Assembly (NCBI GenBank): GCA_964020085.1
Contig: OZ026605.1
Span: forward strand, 27,418,398 to 27,482,397
DNA length: 64,000 nt
Source: Micromussa lordhowensis
Taxonomy: Eukaryota > Cnidaria > Anthozoa > Scleractinia > Lobophylliidae
Direction of reading: 5' to 3'
The number at the start of each line of letters is the position of its first letter. Position 1 is the stretch's first letter. The translations under genes were made by a program, and so were the position numbers. This document shows, in pieces, positions 13,701 through 22,379 of this stretch. Under the pieces are notes generated by a model. That model had not been told where the DNA came from, ran no database searches, and saw nothing but the letters and a program-made list of their open reading frames with translations.

Positions 13701-15709
13701 CAACCTCGAGCTACAAGGAATCTGGAGGATTGTCAAGGAATTAATGTCCTGCTAGAAGCCTCTTGTCTATTTTAAGGGCTAGAAAGTGCTGCCTGTTAAG
13801 GCTGTGGGTGTTTTTATCACAAAAACTACTTCTTATTCTGTTAGGACCAGTTGGACTGGACTGGAACAAGTTAAAAGAAACACTGAATCCTGCATTTGAC
13901 TGGGAAACCGCTGTGCAAGCAACTCTGAAGACTGACGATTCTATGGAGGATGTATGTTATATATTTACTTACTACTTAGTAACTCAATTACTTGCTTGCT
14001 TGTTCAATTATGTAATTGTTGTGAACTAGTATTTGACACTGGTTTCGTAAATGCAGGTAATCTATCAATATAACGACTAGCGGTACTAGTGGTAGTTTGA
14101 ACTGATATTAGCTTTTTTGCAGAAATGTGTAGTAATTAATTAAGGACATGTAATTCCAGTTAGACAACCAGAGTTTATTATACCTGAAAAACATCAGATC
14201 GCCAACCGACGCTCTCCAAATATTCTCCTCTTGTCAAACATGTGAGAATTCACAGACATATAAGCTTACATTTTCTCTTCATTCCAACTCGCATTGTACG
14301 AACTGTACGGGGAATTAATGACTAATAGAACGGAAACAAACTGTGTCACATTCTTTATTTTTCTAGGCCATAAAGCAGGGTCGCATTTATGCTCTTCGTT
14401 ATGAGCTATGTGACGACCTTCCGAGATCTCCAGACCTCACTGACAGAGATCCTCGAAGGACCATGCGGGACTTTCTATCTCCCATCGCTCTGTTTGCATC
14501 TGCCAAAGTTGGTCAAGAAAACGAGCTTGTGCCCGTTGCTATACAAATGGACTACAAACCAAGTTAGTAACATGAGTGTGTACGAGTATTTATCAGATAC
14601 CATCAAGTTAGTTGAGTGGGCCAATAACTAAAATCAGCCAATCAGATTGCTTCATTGCCCGTCCAATGTTTCCTCAGTATTGGACCGAGTGCTGTCGCGA
14701 ATTATCCCCCCCCCCCCCCCCCACGATCACTCTTGAAGATTTATTGGTCGTTTTATGGTTTACGTCTTTTAAAGAACCTGCTTTAAAAATAAAACATTCC
14801 TTTTCTTTTTCTTCCAACTCTCGGTCTCTTCTGTTTTAGACGTGAGTATACGCCTAGTCGGCTCGCAATCAGAATTGCGCGCATTTTTCTAGTCCGTCCT
14901 CGTGGCGCGTGGCATTTTTTTTTCTCAGTAAAATTCTCATTAACCATGCTTGCTCGGAACCGTACAAAAAATGACTGCCTTACTCATCGGAAATTTTGAA
15001 ACGAACGCCTAAAAGTTAAAGATCCTATTTTTGCGGCGTGGCGTGGCGTGGCGTGGCTTCAACCCTAAGTGGTACCAACTCTAAAACAACTCATTCTCTC
15101 CTGTCATATTTTTTTCGGCTCAATACCCTAAAAGGTACCGTTAAAATCTCTGCTGTGGACCTTTTGAGGCTCTGAACACCCTAAAATATGTGTATAGAGA
15201 ACCACAAGTTCATTAGTTTTTTAACTATTTAAGTGTCACCCTCTTTAAATAAAGATTGATTTATTGATTAAGGTACCAAAACCGTTTCTTTAACCCCTGA
15301 AAGGTACGACGAGCAACCCCATTCTTTTCATATGGGTTGTAACGATATACCAATTGTCTAGATCAACCAATCAGCATTAAGTTCGACCATGTGCTCGAGT
15401 TGTTGTTTTCATTTTGACAATATGGCCGTGTAGTAGTGCTTCGTCTCAGATTAAAGTTTTGTTGAGTTTGCTCCTTATCGAGTAACGAGTCTTGATTTAT
15501 ACATGGGTCTCCCAGTACACCAAGGTGGTACTGGGAGAGTATTGGTCCTTATTTTTTTTTTGTACGGACCTCGCTGCGCTCGGTTTTTGCTCGGGCCGAT
15601 ATTCCCCTAGTATGTCCCTCGTGCTTGGTTAATAAGATATATGTTAGCTCAGTTGGTAGAGCGCCAGTCTGCTGTGCGGGAGGTCGAAGGTTCGAGCCCC
15701 AGACCGGAT

Positions 15710-15742
<33 letters not shown>

Positions 15743-18700
15743 TATGCTGCCCTTGTAATTATATCTGCAAATGGCTAGACATTCAAGTCTTCTCGGATAA
15801 GGACTATAAACCGTAGGCCCCGTCTCCTACATCTTCAGTGTTACATGGTAGCAGGGGACGTTAAAGAACCCACACACTTATCGAAAAGAGTAGGATACGT
15901 AGTTCCCGGTGTTGTGGTCTATCTCTTGTTTCATCGCACATTTCATGCATGGGTTGGGTGGGTGAGTGAGATCAAATATGGACTGATAGCGGCAGCCAGA
16001 GGCGCCTTCACAAGCTGACGTCCGATCTCACTCAATAGAATTGTAAACCGCCATGAGACATGATGTGATATGTGCGGTACATAAATTCACATTCATTCAT
16101 TCATTCATACCAACAAGAGAAAATGACGGGACAGAGAGGGAAGCTCATTGCCTTGGCCGGGATATGTCATGTCTACGAAAGTTATTTTTAACCCAGCGGA
16201 AGTCTGTTTCCGAGACGTCCGCATGTGGTCTTGCCTCGCTCTCATGTTGTTAGTGACACTTCGTCCGCCATTACATGAAATCTTTCCTTTTCTTTCAAAC
16301 ATCAGACCGAGGTTGGCCTGCACGCAGACGTCTCGGAAGACAGACTTCCGCTAGAACAAAGACTTCCGCTAGAACAAAGACTTCCGCTCGTCTAGAAATA
16401 ACTTTCGTGGACATGACATATCCCAAGGGCTGTACCGGGAGCCTCCCTCTCTGTCCCCTCATTGTCTCTTGATACCAACAGATATCAGTTCCACTGTTGT
16501 CACTGCTCTGCATACTGCGAGATACAAGTATGAAAGGACTTCACGTTTCATTAGCTCTTGACGTTCCTCGTGAAATGTACTTGTTTCTCAGTCTTTGTTC
16601 CTTACTTAAAACAAAAACTTTGTTTCCGCTAGGTTCAGCAGTTTACACCCCCGGAGATGGAGACAACTGGTTGATGGCCAAACTTAATGTTCAAATCACG
16701 GACATCGGCTATGCTCAAATTGCAGAGCATCTTGCCAGGGTAACAACAACAATAAGAAATAAACGCTCTTAACATTGAAATATAGACCAGCATTCTGCTC
16801 ATAAAACCCAGCTACTTGCTAGTGAAGATATTTCTATAATATGGTACTGACATTTACTGCTGACATCACAACCATCACCGCATTAGCGAAAAGTTTATGC
16901 GGATCAACAACGAGAACGGCAACAAAACGAGGCGTTTACTTAAACTTATCAGAAGTTACTTGTTTTTACCTATTCTGCAATACAATTAGGAGCCGTGACA
17001 CTGGACACGATTCACGGTCCAAAAAACAAAGTTGCCAGAGTTTTTGACCATTTTAGGCCATATTTTGATCTAAGCTACTTGTTTCAGGTCCATTATTTTG
17101 TGGAGCCATTCTGCGTCTCCTTAAAACGAACCTTACCTCCTATGCATCCGCTGAATCAGATACTGAAGTATCACTGCCGAGAGACAATTGTCCCCACCAC
17201 GTTTGGAACTCCTGTCTTGATCGGGGAGTCAGGGTTTACGGATGTGCTGTTTGCATATGGAAATGACGGGGCACACAGAATTCTGCAAGACATACATCCT
17301 CTAACAAGCTGGGAAGTGACGGACTACAGAAAGAACGTCAAGGTATGTAGTAATGTCTTCCTTGGAGCAGATATCGGGGGGTTGAACCCCTAAATTAAAA
17401 CAATTAGAGGACCTCAATTTCAAACCCTTTCCGGCAAAGGATTCCCCCGGAATCATCTTCTCCAAAATCCTGTATCCGTCCCAGCTTCCAGGCAGGTTTT
17501 CCGTTTGGGAACTTTCAAGACTCAGTGCGTTTCAAGAAATAGCAGTTACTTACAATCTTCCTATGCCAAGTGTACTATTTTTTCTGCCAAAACTGGAGAA
17601 ACTACCCAAACAGATCGATTTTTGCATATCCGAAACTTAGCTGAAGATTAAATGTTATAAACCAAACAATAATAAATAAATTAATAAATAAATAATCTTT
17701 ATTTACCCTCAGCAGTGTTTATAGCACAAAGGCTAATAGCGCTGAGCAAAAAAACTGAAACAAATAATTCAAATTGGAGATACATGTAACATTGTTAAGA
17801 ATCCCAACTGGCCGGAGGCAAACAAGTTGGCTATTTACAGGCGTGGCCGAGGATTTGAACTCGGGGCTACCGTGAAACAAAACCAGGTACTAAGGACTGC
17901 TGGCATGGATTAACGGCGAGTCCGACGCGCTGACCACTCGGCCACGCTGACTCCGCTGACCAAACGTACAACTGAGTGGGAGTAAAGTCTTCAGAATATA
18001 ATGGCTTGCACTTACCACCTTTCCAAAGCTGAAAGTTCTAGTTTTGTTTCTTTTTCACTAGAGTAGATAATTTCGTTTTTGCTACATTCACTTGCATTTC
18101 TCAATGGTCACGGAATTGAACTATACGTTAATTTTCCCCAGGACCGTGGACTAGATGACAAGAAGCTGCTGCCATACTTTCCTTTCCGAGATGATGGTTT
18201 CAAAATCTTGAAAGTTATCGAAGCCATGGTTGCAGATTACGTCAACTTGTAAGTGAGCATGGAGCCCTAATGTTATTTCCATTTTAAAAGTGACTTATAG
18301 ACGCCGCTTACAGTCAGGCTTTACCAAACAGCCCAGGCCTACTCGCCAAATATCTCGGCTGTGTCTGGAACTTGCACCGTCACGATACGCGTACGCTGAT
18401 GACGTCATTGAGGTCCTCCTGGGGGTTTGGGGGAATAAGGGAACAGGATCATTTATTTCAAGTGAACAAGAGACTTTTTGGGGATTTGAATTCAAGGGAA
18501 CAAGAGATATCCCTATACTATCTTGAATATCAAGAAGTATTATGCATGTAAAAACAGTTTGAACCACACTGATAAGCTCATAACGTAAAACTGTTGTTGA
18601 TAGCCATAGTTTGAAACGAAAGATAATTACCATCCGACCTGAATCCGAAAATGTCAAAGCCAAAAGCTAACTTAAACATACATAACAGTGACTTCTTGTA

Positions 18701-21406
18701 ACATTTCAATGGTCATGCAAAGCGGTATAATCGTTTCTAGGTATTACAAAGAGAATAAAGACGTGAAAGAAGACGCGGAACTTCAGGCTTACCTCGATGA
18801 AGTGTCACTAGACGGAACTGGACAGAATGGCGGCATTGGAAGGGTAAATATGAAGACGAAGCATCAAGCATGGTTAAGTCTGCATACAAGCCAAGTGCCC
18901 ATCAGGCCAGAGCTTATCCCGGTTTCAGTACCATGAAGCAACTAGGAATATTTCTGCTCCCCACTGGATGGGATGCTAGTTCATCGCAGGGTTACTCTCA
19001 GCATTAAATTCGCCGGTACCCATTTATACACCTGAGTAGAGAAAGGCACTGTAGGAGTAAAGTGTCTTGCCCAAGAACACAACACAATGTCCCCGGCCAG
19101 GGCTCGAATCCGGACCGCTCGCTCCGCAGTCCAGCGCATTAACCATGAGGCCTCCCACAAGCACCAACCATACTTATTATGAAGATGTCGCCTCTATATA
19201 TCACAGCATCATATCAGTTAACGAAAGATTAACTTCGGGTTAGCTTATTTTGAATCACAAGAAAATCCGGTAGCAAAGGGTCCTTAACTGTCCGCCCTCT
19301 ACCAAGTGGTCGACAACCAAAGCCTCGATGACAACTTAACAAACAAACTGCGTGACTGACATAACTAAATTCGGTTTAGCCTGTTTTTATAAGAAAATCC
19401 GGTAGAAAAGGGTTCTGAGCTGTCCATCTTTCGCTAGCCTCTTCCAGGCGTTCAGTTAGTTGAGGCACAGCGCAAAAAACGGCGAACGAAAAACTAGGAG
19501 AGAAGTACGGCTAACTGAACGCGTGGAATTAAGAGGCTACCCTCTGCAAAGTTGTCAATAACCAAAGGGTCGCGCGTTTCCGGAACGACTAGCTCATCTC
19601 ACGAACACATGAATCTCTGTGGATATACCTGAGCGAGGCAACTTGAATAGTAAATATCTTGCCTAAACTGATCCTTTTATTTGTTTTCATTATGCTCAAT
19701 ACTTTAAGTTAAATATGCCTTATACTTATTTTTCTTGGATAGATTCGAGGTTTACCATCGAGTATTGATTCAAAGGAAGAACTCTGTGAGATACTGAGTC
19801 GATTCATCTCGCACGTGACAATGTATCACGCCTCGATTAACTATGTCGTGGCAGACTATCCTGAATACATTCCCAACCAGCCAACTAAACTTTACGATGA
19901 TACCCGAGTGGAAGATGGGGAATTCTCTGTCTTCCGCCTCCCTAACAGGCTGACAAGCGCTGTAAGTAAAACTTTTCAAAGGCAACGCATGACCATAACG
20001 TTGTTTGGATATCTGATCTTAATTAGCACAGATTTTTACGATGTCATTTCTCCGTTTTCGCCTTAGTTTTAGTTCGATTGAGAAGATACATCAAACACTC
20101 GAGACAGTGTTTGACTACATTTTCAACCCCTCTATTTTCGTCAAATACTCCGCTACGCGTCTTTTTTGAACTCTCTTCTCAGTGTTTGGAATTGTGTCCA
20201 AGCTCGGTCTTTCGTGTTTGATATATTACTTGATACTATTTCTCAGATATTGGAAAGGAGATGGGGGGTTAAAGGAAGGAGGAAGGAAGGGATGTGGAGG
20301 GGGTAATCTTCAAAGTTCCGGTTTGAAGGAATATATATTTTTAGGCATAGGGGCTCCAGGATAGAACTTGAACATTTTCATGACTGAATTTTGTCCTTCA
20401 AGATCTCTAGTGGTATAAATTAGAAGATGGCAAGTTCGAATATAGTAATCTAAGGCATCAAATCAAGTGCATGACTAGCACAACCTCGTTCCCAGAACCA
20501 GGGCAACGGCTCTGCATGGGAATGAGGTTTTGACTAGCACACAGAAAATAATTGTTTGGTTATTTAGAATGCGATTTGACAAAAATGTAGTCCAATGAAT
20601 ATTATGGTCGAAAAGGCCCACCTTGAAAGTGAAGTAGGTCTTGTTTCGTTCTTATTGCGAATGTTCAATACTATGAAAATTGTTTTTGTTATTTATATTT
20701 TTCATGTTTTAGACGTTAGATATTTATGAACTATTTTTAAGAAAGATCATTTTAAAAGTATTCTTCTAGGACACATCTACAACCGTATTAAATGGAATTT
20801 GCTGACGTCATTGTTTACATTTTCCCTCATTAACATACGACTTTGCACAAGGAAGGCATTACGCTAGACACGAATTGACTACAAACATTTAAATAGCTTA
20901 TAAAAGTTAGTAATCAGTGAAATTTTTGGCTCTTTAGGTGAAATATTAGCGGAGAAATTGGCTTTCAAAAACTGCAGAATGTCTGGATAACAAGGTCTTT
21001 GTCAAATTTCGAGTTTTTGAACCCCTCGTCGCTCAAAAAGTATTCAATACACCAGCTCCAGAACTAATGTTTTTGCTCCATCAGAAACTGTATCGCTTAT
21101 GCTAATGAGAAAATATTGTAAAACAATGATTCTCCAATAAACATTCATTGTAGAATTTTGAAAATGTTTCAGATCCAATCCTCAGTGCTTTTGTCCCTGG
21201 GTATGCTCCGTTTTGATTCCCTGTTTGACTACGGCAACGAGCTTCAAGACATCGACGCTGTGAATCTCGTCAATGGTTACTATAGTTACCTAATGACCAT
21301 TGTTCAACCTCACATGCAAGAAGAGAATGAAAAGCGGAAGAAGACAGGCTTTCTGACATATCCATATTTTGTTCCAAGATGGCTGCCGAACGGCATTCAG
21401 ACTTAG
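4737..21406 (+). CDS. Secreted lipoxygenase-like protein with two inserted fibronectin type II domains (16 exons)
   Basis: Exons: 4737-4792, 8782-9127, 9561-9614, 10229-10367, 10755-10913, 11813-11842, 12221-12391, 12638-12655, 13845-13951, 14367-14562, 16633-16739, 17088-17342, 18142-18248, 18741-18843, 19743-19961, 21173-21406. All junctions are GT-AG and the sum is 2301 nt, giving 766 residues. Residues 1-23 form a signal peptide (MGNLLIMITLIGCFFTAL, then A-S-A). Residues 24-134 look helical, with no PLAT beta-barrel. Lipoxygenase signatures follow: FFAQQRLAGNNP, LNPAFDWETAVQ, GRIYALRYE, PIALFASAK, the AQIAEHLARVH helix, LPYFPFRDDG, YHASIN, and C-terminal LPNGIQT. FN2 modules occupy about residues 199-251 and 262-318. 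Lipoxygenases oxygenate polyunsaturated fatty acids at a non-haem iron. Here ligand 1 is Ala453 and the C-terminal ligand is Thr766, while His458, His463, His645 and Asn649 remain, so iron catalysis is doubtful. The architecture recalls secreted bacterial lipoxygenases without PLAT. The acceptor of the 54-nt third exon and the two small linker exons are the least certain parts. Confidence 0.85.
5341..8405. repeat. Intronic block present twice in tandem (about 5341-6200 and 6523-8405)
   Basis: Copy 1 starts GTAACCGTTTCGAAGGCAAC near 5356 and copy 2 repeats it near 6540. Both run through the stretches GCTGCTGAAGACCCAAAG, GTCCACCACATCCAGATACC and GGGAGAATTCGAGACAG in the same order. Copy 2 is longer because a 930-bp element is inserted at 6664. 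The whole block lies in intron 1 of the lipoxygenase-like gene. Further short duplications (TTATGGACCGAGTTTTTTCT at about 6459 and 8305) flank it. Confidence 0.8.
6664..7593. mobile_element. pogo/Tigger-like non-autonomous DNA transposon
   Basis: The element begins CAGTCGAAGCTCTC and ends with GAGAGCTTCGACTG, flanked on both sides by TA, the target duplication of Tc1/mariner/pogo elements. CAGTCGA... termini with AAGCGGACA-type subterminal words are typical of pogo/Tigger TIRs. No transposase ORF is visible. The empty site is preserved in the first copy of the duplicated block near 5473-5480 (ACGGTATAC), which confirms insertion. Inside, 7205-7450 contains further foldback sequence. Confidence 0.8.
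9128..10228. other. Introns 2-3 of the FN2-lipoxygenase gene, no other feature
   Basis: Apart from the 54-nt exon 9561-9614 the region shows no recognisable gene or repeat. The AACCC/CCAAC-rich run near 10000-10075 is of low complexity. Confidence 0.4.
10490..10640. repeat. CTGA/GACTGACGGT simple repeat
   Basis: Repeated GGTCTGAC and GACTGACT words form a low-complexity tract in the intron before the first FN2 exon. Confidence 0.8.
10755..10913 (+). CDS. Exon encoding the first FN2 module
   Basis: This symmetric phase 1-1 exon of 159 nt encodes one complete fibronectin type II module. Visible hallmarks are CHFPFRYRGKVYYKCTT, then KPWCSTTETY, then WGFCQ. FN2 modules have a kringle-like fold with two disulfides and often bind gelatin/collagen or choline lipids. 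Besides the four canonical Cys there is an extra Cys eleven residues before the CHFPF Cys. The preceding intron ends in a T-rich acceptor (TTTTGTTTTACAG). Confidence 0.9.
11215..11552 (-). pseudogene. LINE reverse transcriptase 3' fragment
   Basis: On the minus strand the text LGWRRLYYQRLERKSLLMYK, then LNCMTTDYLRSRF, then after a frame change AELSWWNNLPIDLRQA, matches the C-terminal tail typical of CR1/jockey-type non-LTR elements (compare the better copy at 27919-28437). It is a short, frame-broken relic in the intron between the first FN2 exon and the linker exon. Confidence 0.7.
12221..12391 (+). CDS. Exon encoding the second FN2 module
   Basis: This symmetric phase 1-1 exon of 171 nt encodes a second FN2 module with CHFPFYYKGVKYEKCTT, RPWCATVE and RRWGNCAQ. 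It has the same extra leading Cys as the first module (CTVKTT before the CHFPF Cys). The two modules share the CTVKTT.G.WCHFPF opening and clearly arose by duplication, but the second has a longer, more charged tail. It is linked to the first by the 30-nt phase 1-1 exon 11813-11842 (QDSNIAEEQ) and followed by an 18-nt phase 1-1 exon at 12638-12655 (NVEEK). Confidence 0.9.
12752..13045 (+). mobile_element. tRNA-derived SINE
   Basis: The head GGCAGCGTGGCCGAGTGGTC resembles a tRNA(Leu/Ser) A box, and GGTCCCGGGTTCAAGGCC is a B box (pol III internal promoter). A body containing TAGCCAACTGGT...ACCAGTTGGGA follows, then an AT-rich tail. A relative lies on the minus strand at about 17670-17955. It is in the intron after the second FN2 module and the small linker exon. 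Confidence 0.75.
14704..14723. repeat. Poly-C tract
   Basis: A run of about 16-17 C follows TTATCC in an intron. A similar tract lies at about 31500-31513. Both could vary in length or be sequencing-sensitive. Confidence 0.9.
15034..15058. repeat. GGCGT pentanucleotide repeat
   Basis: GGCGTGGCGTGGCGTGGC forms four short units within an intron. Confidence 0.8.
15509..15537. other. Short perfect hairpin CTCCCAGTAC/GTACTGGGAG
   Basis: A 10-12 bp inverted repeat with a short CACCAAGGTG centre in an intron. It is surrounded by dispersed-repeat-like sequence that leads into the SINE. Confidence 0.6.
15634..16108 (+). mobile_element. tRNA-derived SINE with (ATTC)n tail
   Basis: The 5' part has the A box TTAGCTCAGTTGGTAGAGC and the B box AAGGTTCGAGCCCC of a tRNA-like pol III promoter. 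A body of about 350 bp contains GGGGACGTTAAAGAACCCAC and CGTAGTTCCCGGTGTTGTGG, and the element ends in the microsatellite ATTCATTCATTCATTCAT at 16091-16108. The structure (tRNA head, body, short tandem tail) is that of a full-length SINE. It lies in the intron preceding exon 16633-16739. Confidence 0.85.
16113..16472. mobile_element. Foldback element with 120-130 bp arms
   Basis: The left arm (AAGAGAAAATGACGGGACAG...GGGATATGTCATGTC) is the imperfect inverse of the right arm ending in CATTGTCTCTT. The right arm holds GAACAAAGACTTCCGCTA repeated in tandem (about 18 bp, two full copies plus part). It abuts the (ATTC)n tail of the SINE, which suggests insertion into or beside that tail. Confidence 0.75.
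17670..17955 (-). mobile_element. tRNA-derived SINE, minus strand
   Basis: Read on the minus strand it starts GGAGTCAGCGTGGCCGAGTG, continues with a B-box-like GAGTTCAAATCCTCGGCCAC, then TAGCCAACTTGTTTGCC, and ends in a T/A-rich (TTTA)n tail (seen here as AATAAATAAATAAT at 17675-17695). It is the same family as 12752-13045. Confidence 0.75.
18945..19160 (-). mobile_element. SINE-like repeat, minus strand
   Basis: Minus-strand reading gives a tRNA-like head (GGCCTCATGGTTAATGCGCT... with the B-box-like GGATTCGAGCCCTGGCC), then TTCTTGGGCAAGACACTTTA and GTGTATAAATGGGTACCGGC, a body found in widespread tRNA-derived SINEs of marine invertebrates. It is in the intron after exon 18741-18843. Confidence 0.7.
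19225..19575. repeat. Direct duplication with a 108-bp foldback in the second copy
   Basis: The segment AAGAAAATCCGGTAGCAAAG...GACAACCAAAG (about 19258-19322) recurs at about 19391-19567. In the second copy a TIR element is inserted at 19433-19540, starting GCTAGCCTCTTCC and ending GGAATTAAGAGGCTAC with GTTCAGTTAG / CTAACTGAAC arms. The first copy shows the uninterrupted site. Confidence 0.7.
19962..21172. other. Last intron of the FN2-lipoxygenase gene
   Basis: The intron is about 1.2 kb. It contains a GGAAGGAGG-type purine tract near 20270-20310 and a dispersed repeat with inverted ends (AACCTCGTTCCCAG at 20484 and CATGGGAATGAGGTT near 20515-20530). Nothing else was recognised. Confidence 0.5.
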
Positions 21407-21579
21407 AAAGCCTTAGTTACGATGGATGGGGACATGCGCTACACAGAGTTAACTACTGTTTCAAGTTCCTTGAATGATAAAATATTGGAGGGGATGTTGT
21501 AAGGGTGTGGGGTATTTTTATTGATTTCTTAGGAGGTGGTAACTGTGATCATTCACCAAAGCTGAAGGTGAAACATTGC

Positions 21580-21790
21580 GTTCATTTTGCTACGCGTAGG
21601 AACGTTGAAAGGAAATAAATTAAACCTTGTGTAATGCGTTCAAGCGTTTGTTGTTGTCATTTGAGCCCCGTGCTTTATCTTCCGTCTTCATAGCCTTCAC
21701 GAAGTTTCAGAAATAGAAAACATTTGCCGCGTTTCGTAACATAGAGGCATGAGCGGCTGTGGGAAAACGAACCGCAAGCGAATGCTTCTT
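21580..21790. repeat. Dispersed repeat overlapping the 3' end of the FN2-lipoxygenase gene
   Basis: TTTTGCTACGCGTA, CCTTGTGTAATGC, AAGCGTTTGTTGTTGT and TTGCCGCGTTTCGTAAC recur in the same order on the opposite strand at about 55400-55560. The sequence therefore belongs to a repeat family and not only to this gene. Confidence 0.7.
21614..21619 (+). promoter_or_regulatory. Candidate polyadenylation signal of the FN2-lipoxygenase gene
   Basis: AATAAA lies about 208 bases after the TAG stop at 21404-21406. It falls inside a stretch that recurs in inverted orientation at about 55400-55560, so the transcript end may be supplied by a repeat. Confidence 0.45.
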
Positions 21791-21826
21791 TAGTTTTCTC
21801 CCAAATAAAACTTTTTTAAGTATGGG

Positions 21827-21841
21827 TTATTGACCAAGTGT

Positions 21842-21874
<33 letters not shown>

Positions 21875-21979
21875 TTTTTTGCGTGTTTATGGACCGAGAC
21901 GTAGTCGAGGTCCATAAACACGCAAAAAAAGAACGAGGCTAATATCAAGCCATCTTGACCGAACAAGCTTGGTCAATAA
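21827..21979. mobile_element. Foldback MITE with TTATTGACCAAG termini
   Basis: It begins TTATTGACCAAG and ends CTTGGTCAATAA. Nearly the whole element folds back around the centre GACCGAGACGTAGTCGAGGTC (AAACACGCAAAAAAAGAAC against its inverse). It carries no ORF. The right end alone is present at 162-189. Confidence 0.85.
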
Positions 21980-21984
21980 AGGAT

Positions 21985-22133
21985 TTATTATATGGCTTTT
22001 GGGGAAATTTGTCTTGCGGGACAAGGCGGGTAGTCCCGAGCGGGCAAGATGGCTCCATCTGCCCGCTCGGGTAGCCAATCACAGCGCAGGATTTGATTCA
22101 TCTTGCCCGCTCGCGGAGCTAGCCATATAATAA
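21985..22133. mobile_element. MITE-like element with TTATTATATGGC termini, copy 2
   Basis: Perfect 12-bp ends TTATTATATGGC / GCCATATAATAA enclose 149 bp. It is nearly identical to 195-344 and carries the same GAGCGGGCAAGATGG foldback. It lies five bases after the preceding MITE, as at the other locus, so the pair moved or was duplicated together. Confidence 0.85.
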
Positions 22134-22379
22134 GAGTGTTTATTGCTCGATAGAAACACGGGGAAAGTGATTTCTATTTTTATTTCAAGTAAATATGGAA
22201 GAGGAAAAAGGTTTTGGCACTTTTGAAGAGAGAGAGAAATTTCTAAACAGTTTTAAGTGTTGTTTCTGTTTGTGTGTCTCTCCGATCGACATATTCCAAA
22301 TTAGTTTTAAGAATAAAACTCGTTATAGCTAAGGCGAAATTATTCCGTAGGATAGGAAATCAGGGTAACATGCGAGAAT

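Noticed and set aside
16053..16513. Several overlapping ORFs on both strands
   Set aside because: They arise from the two arms of a foldback element and have no protein signature.
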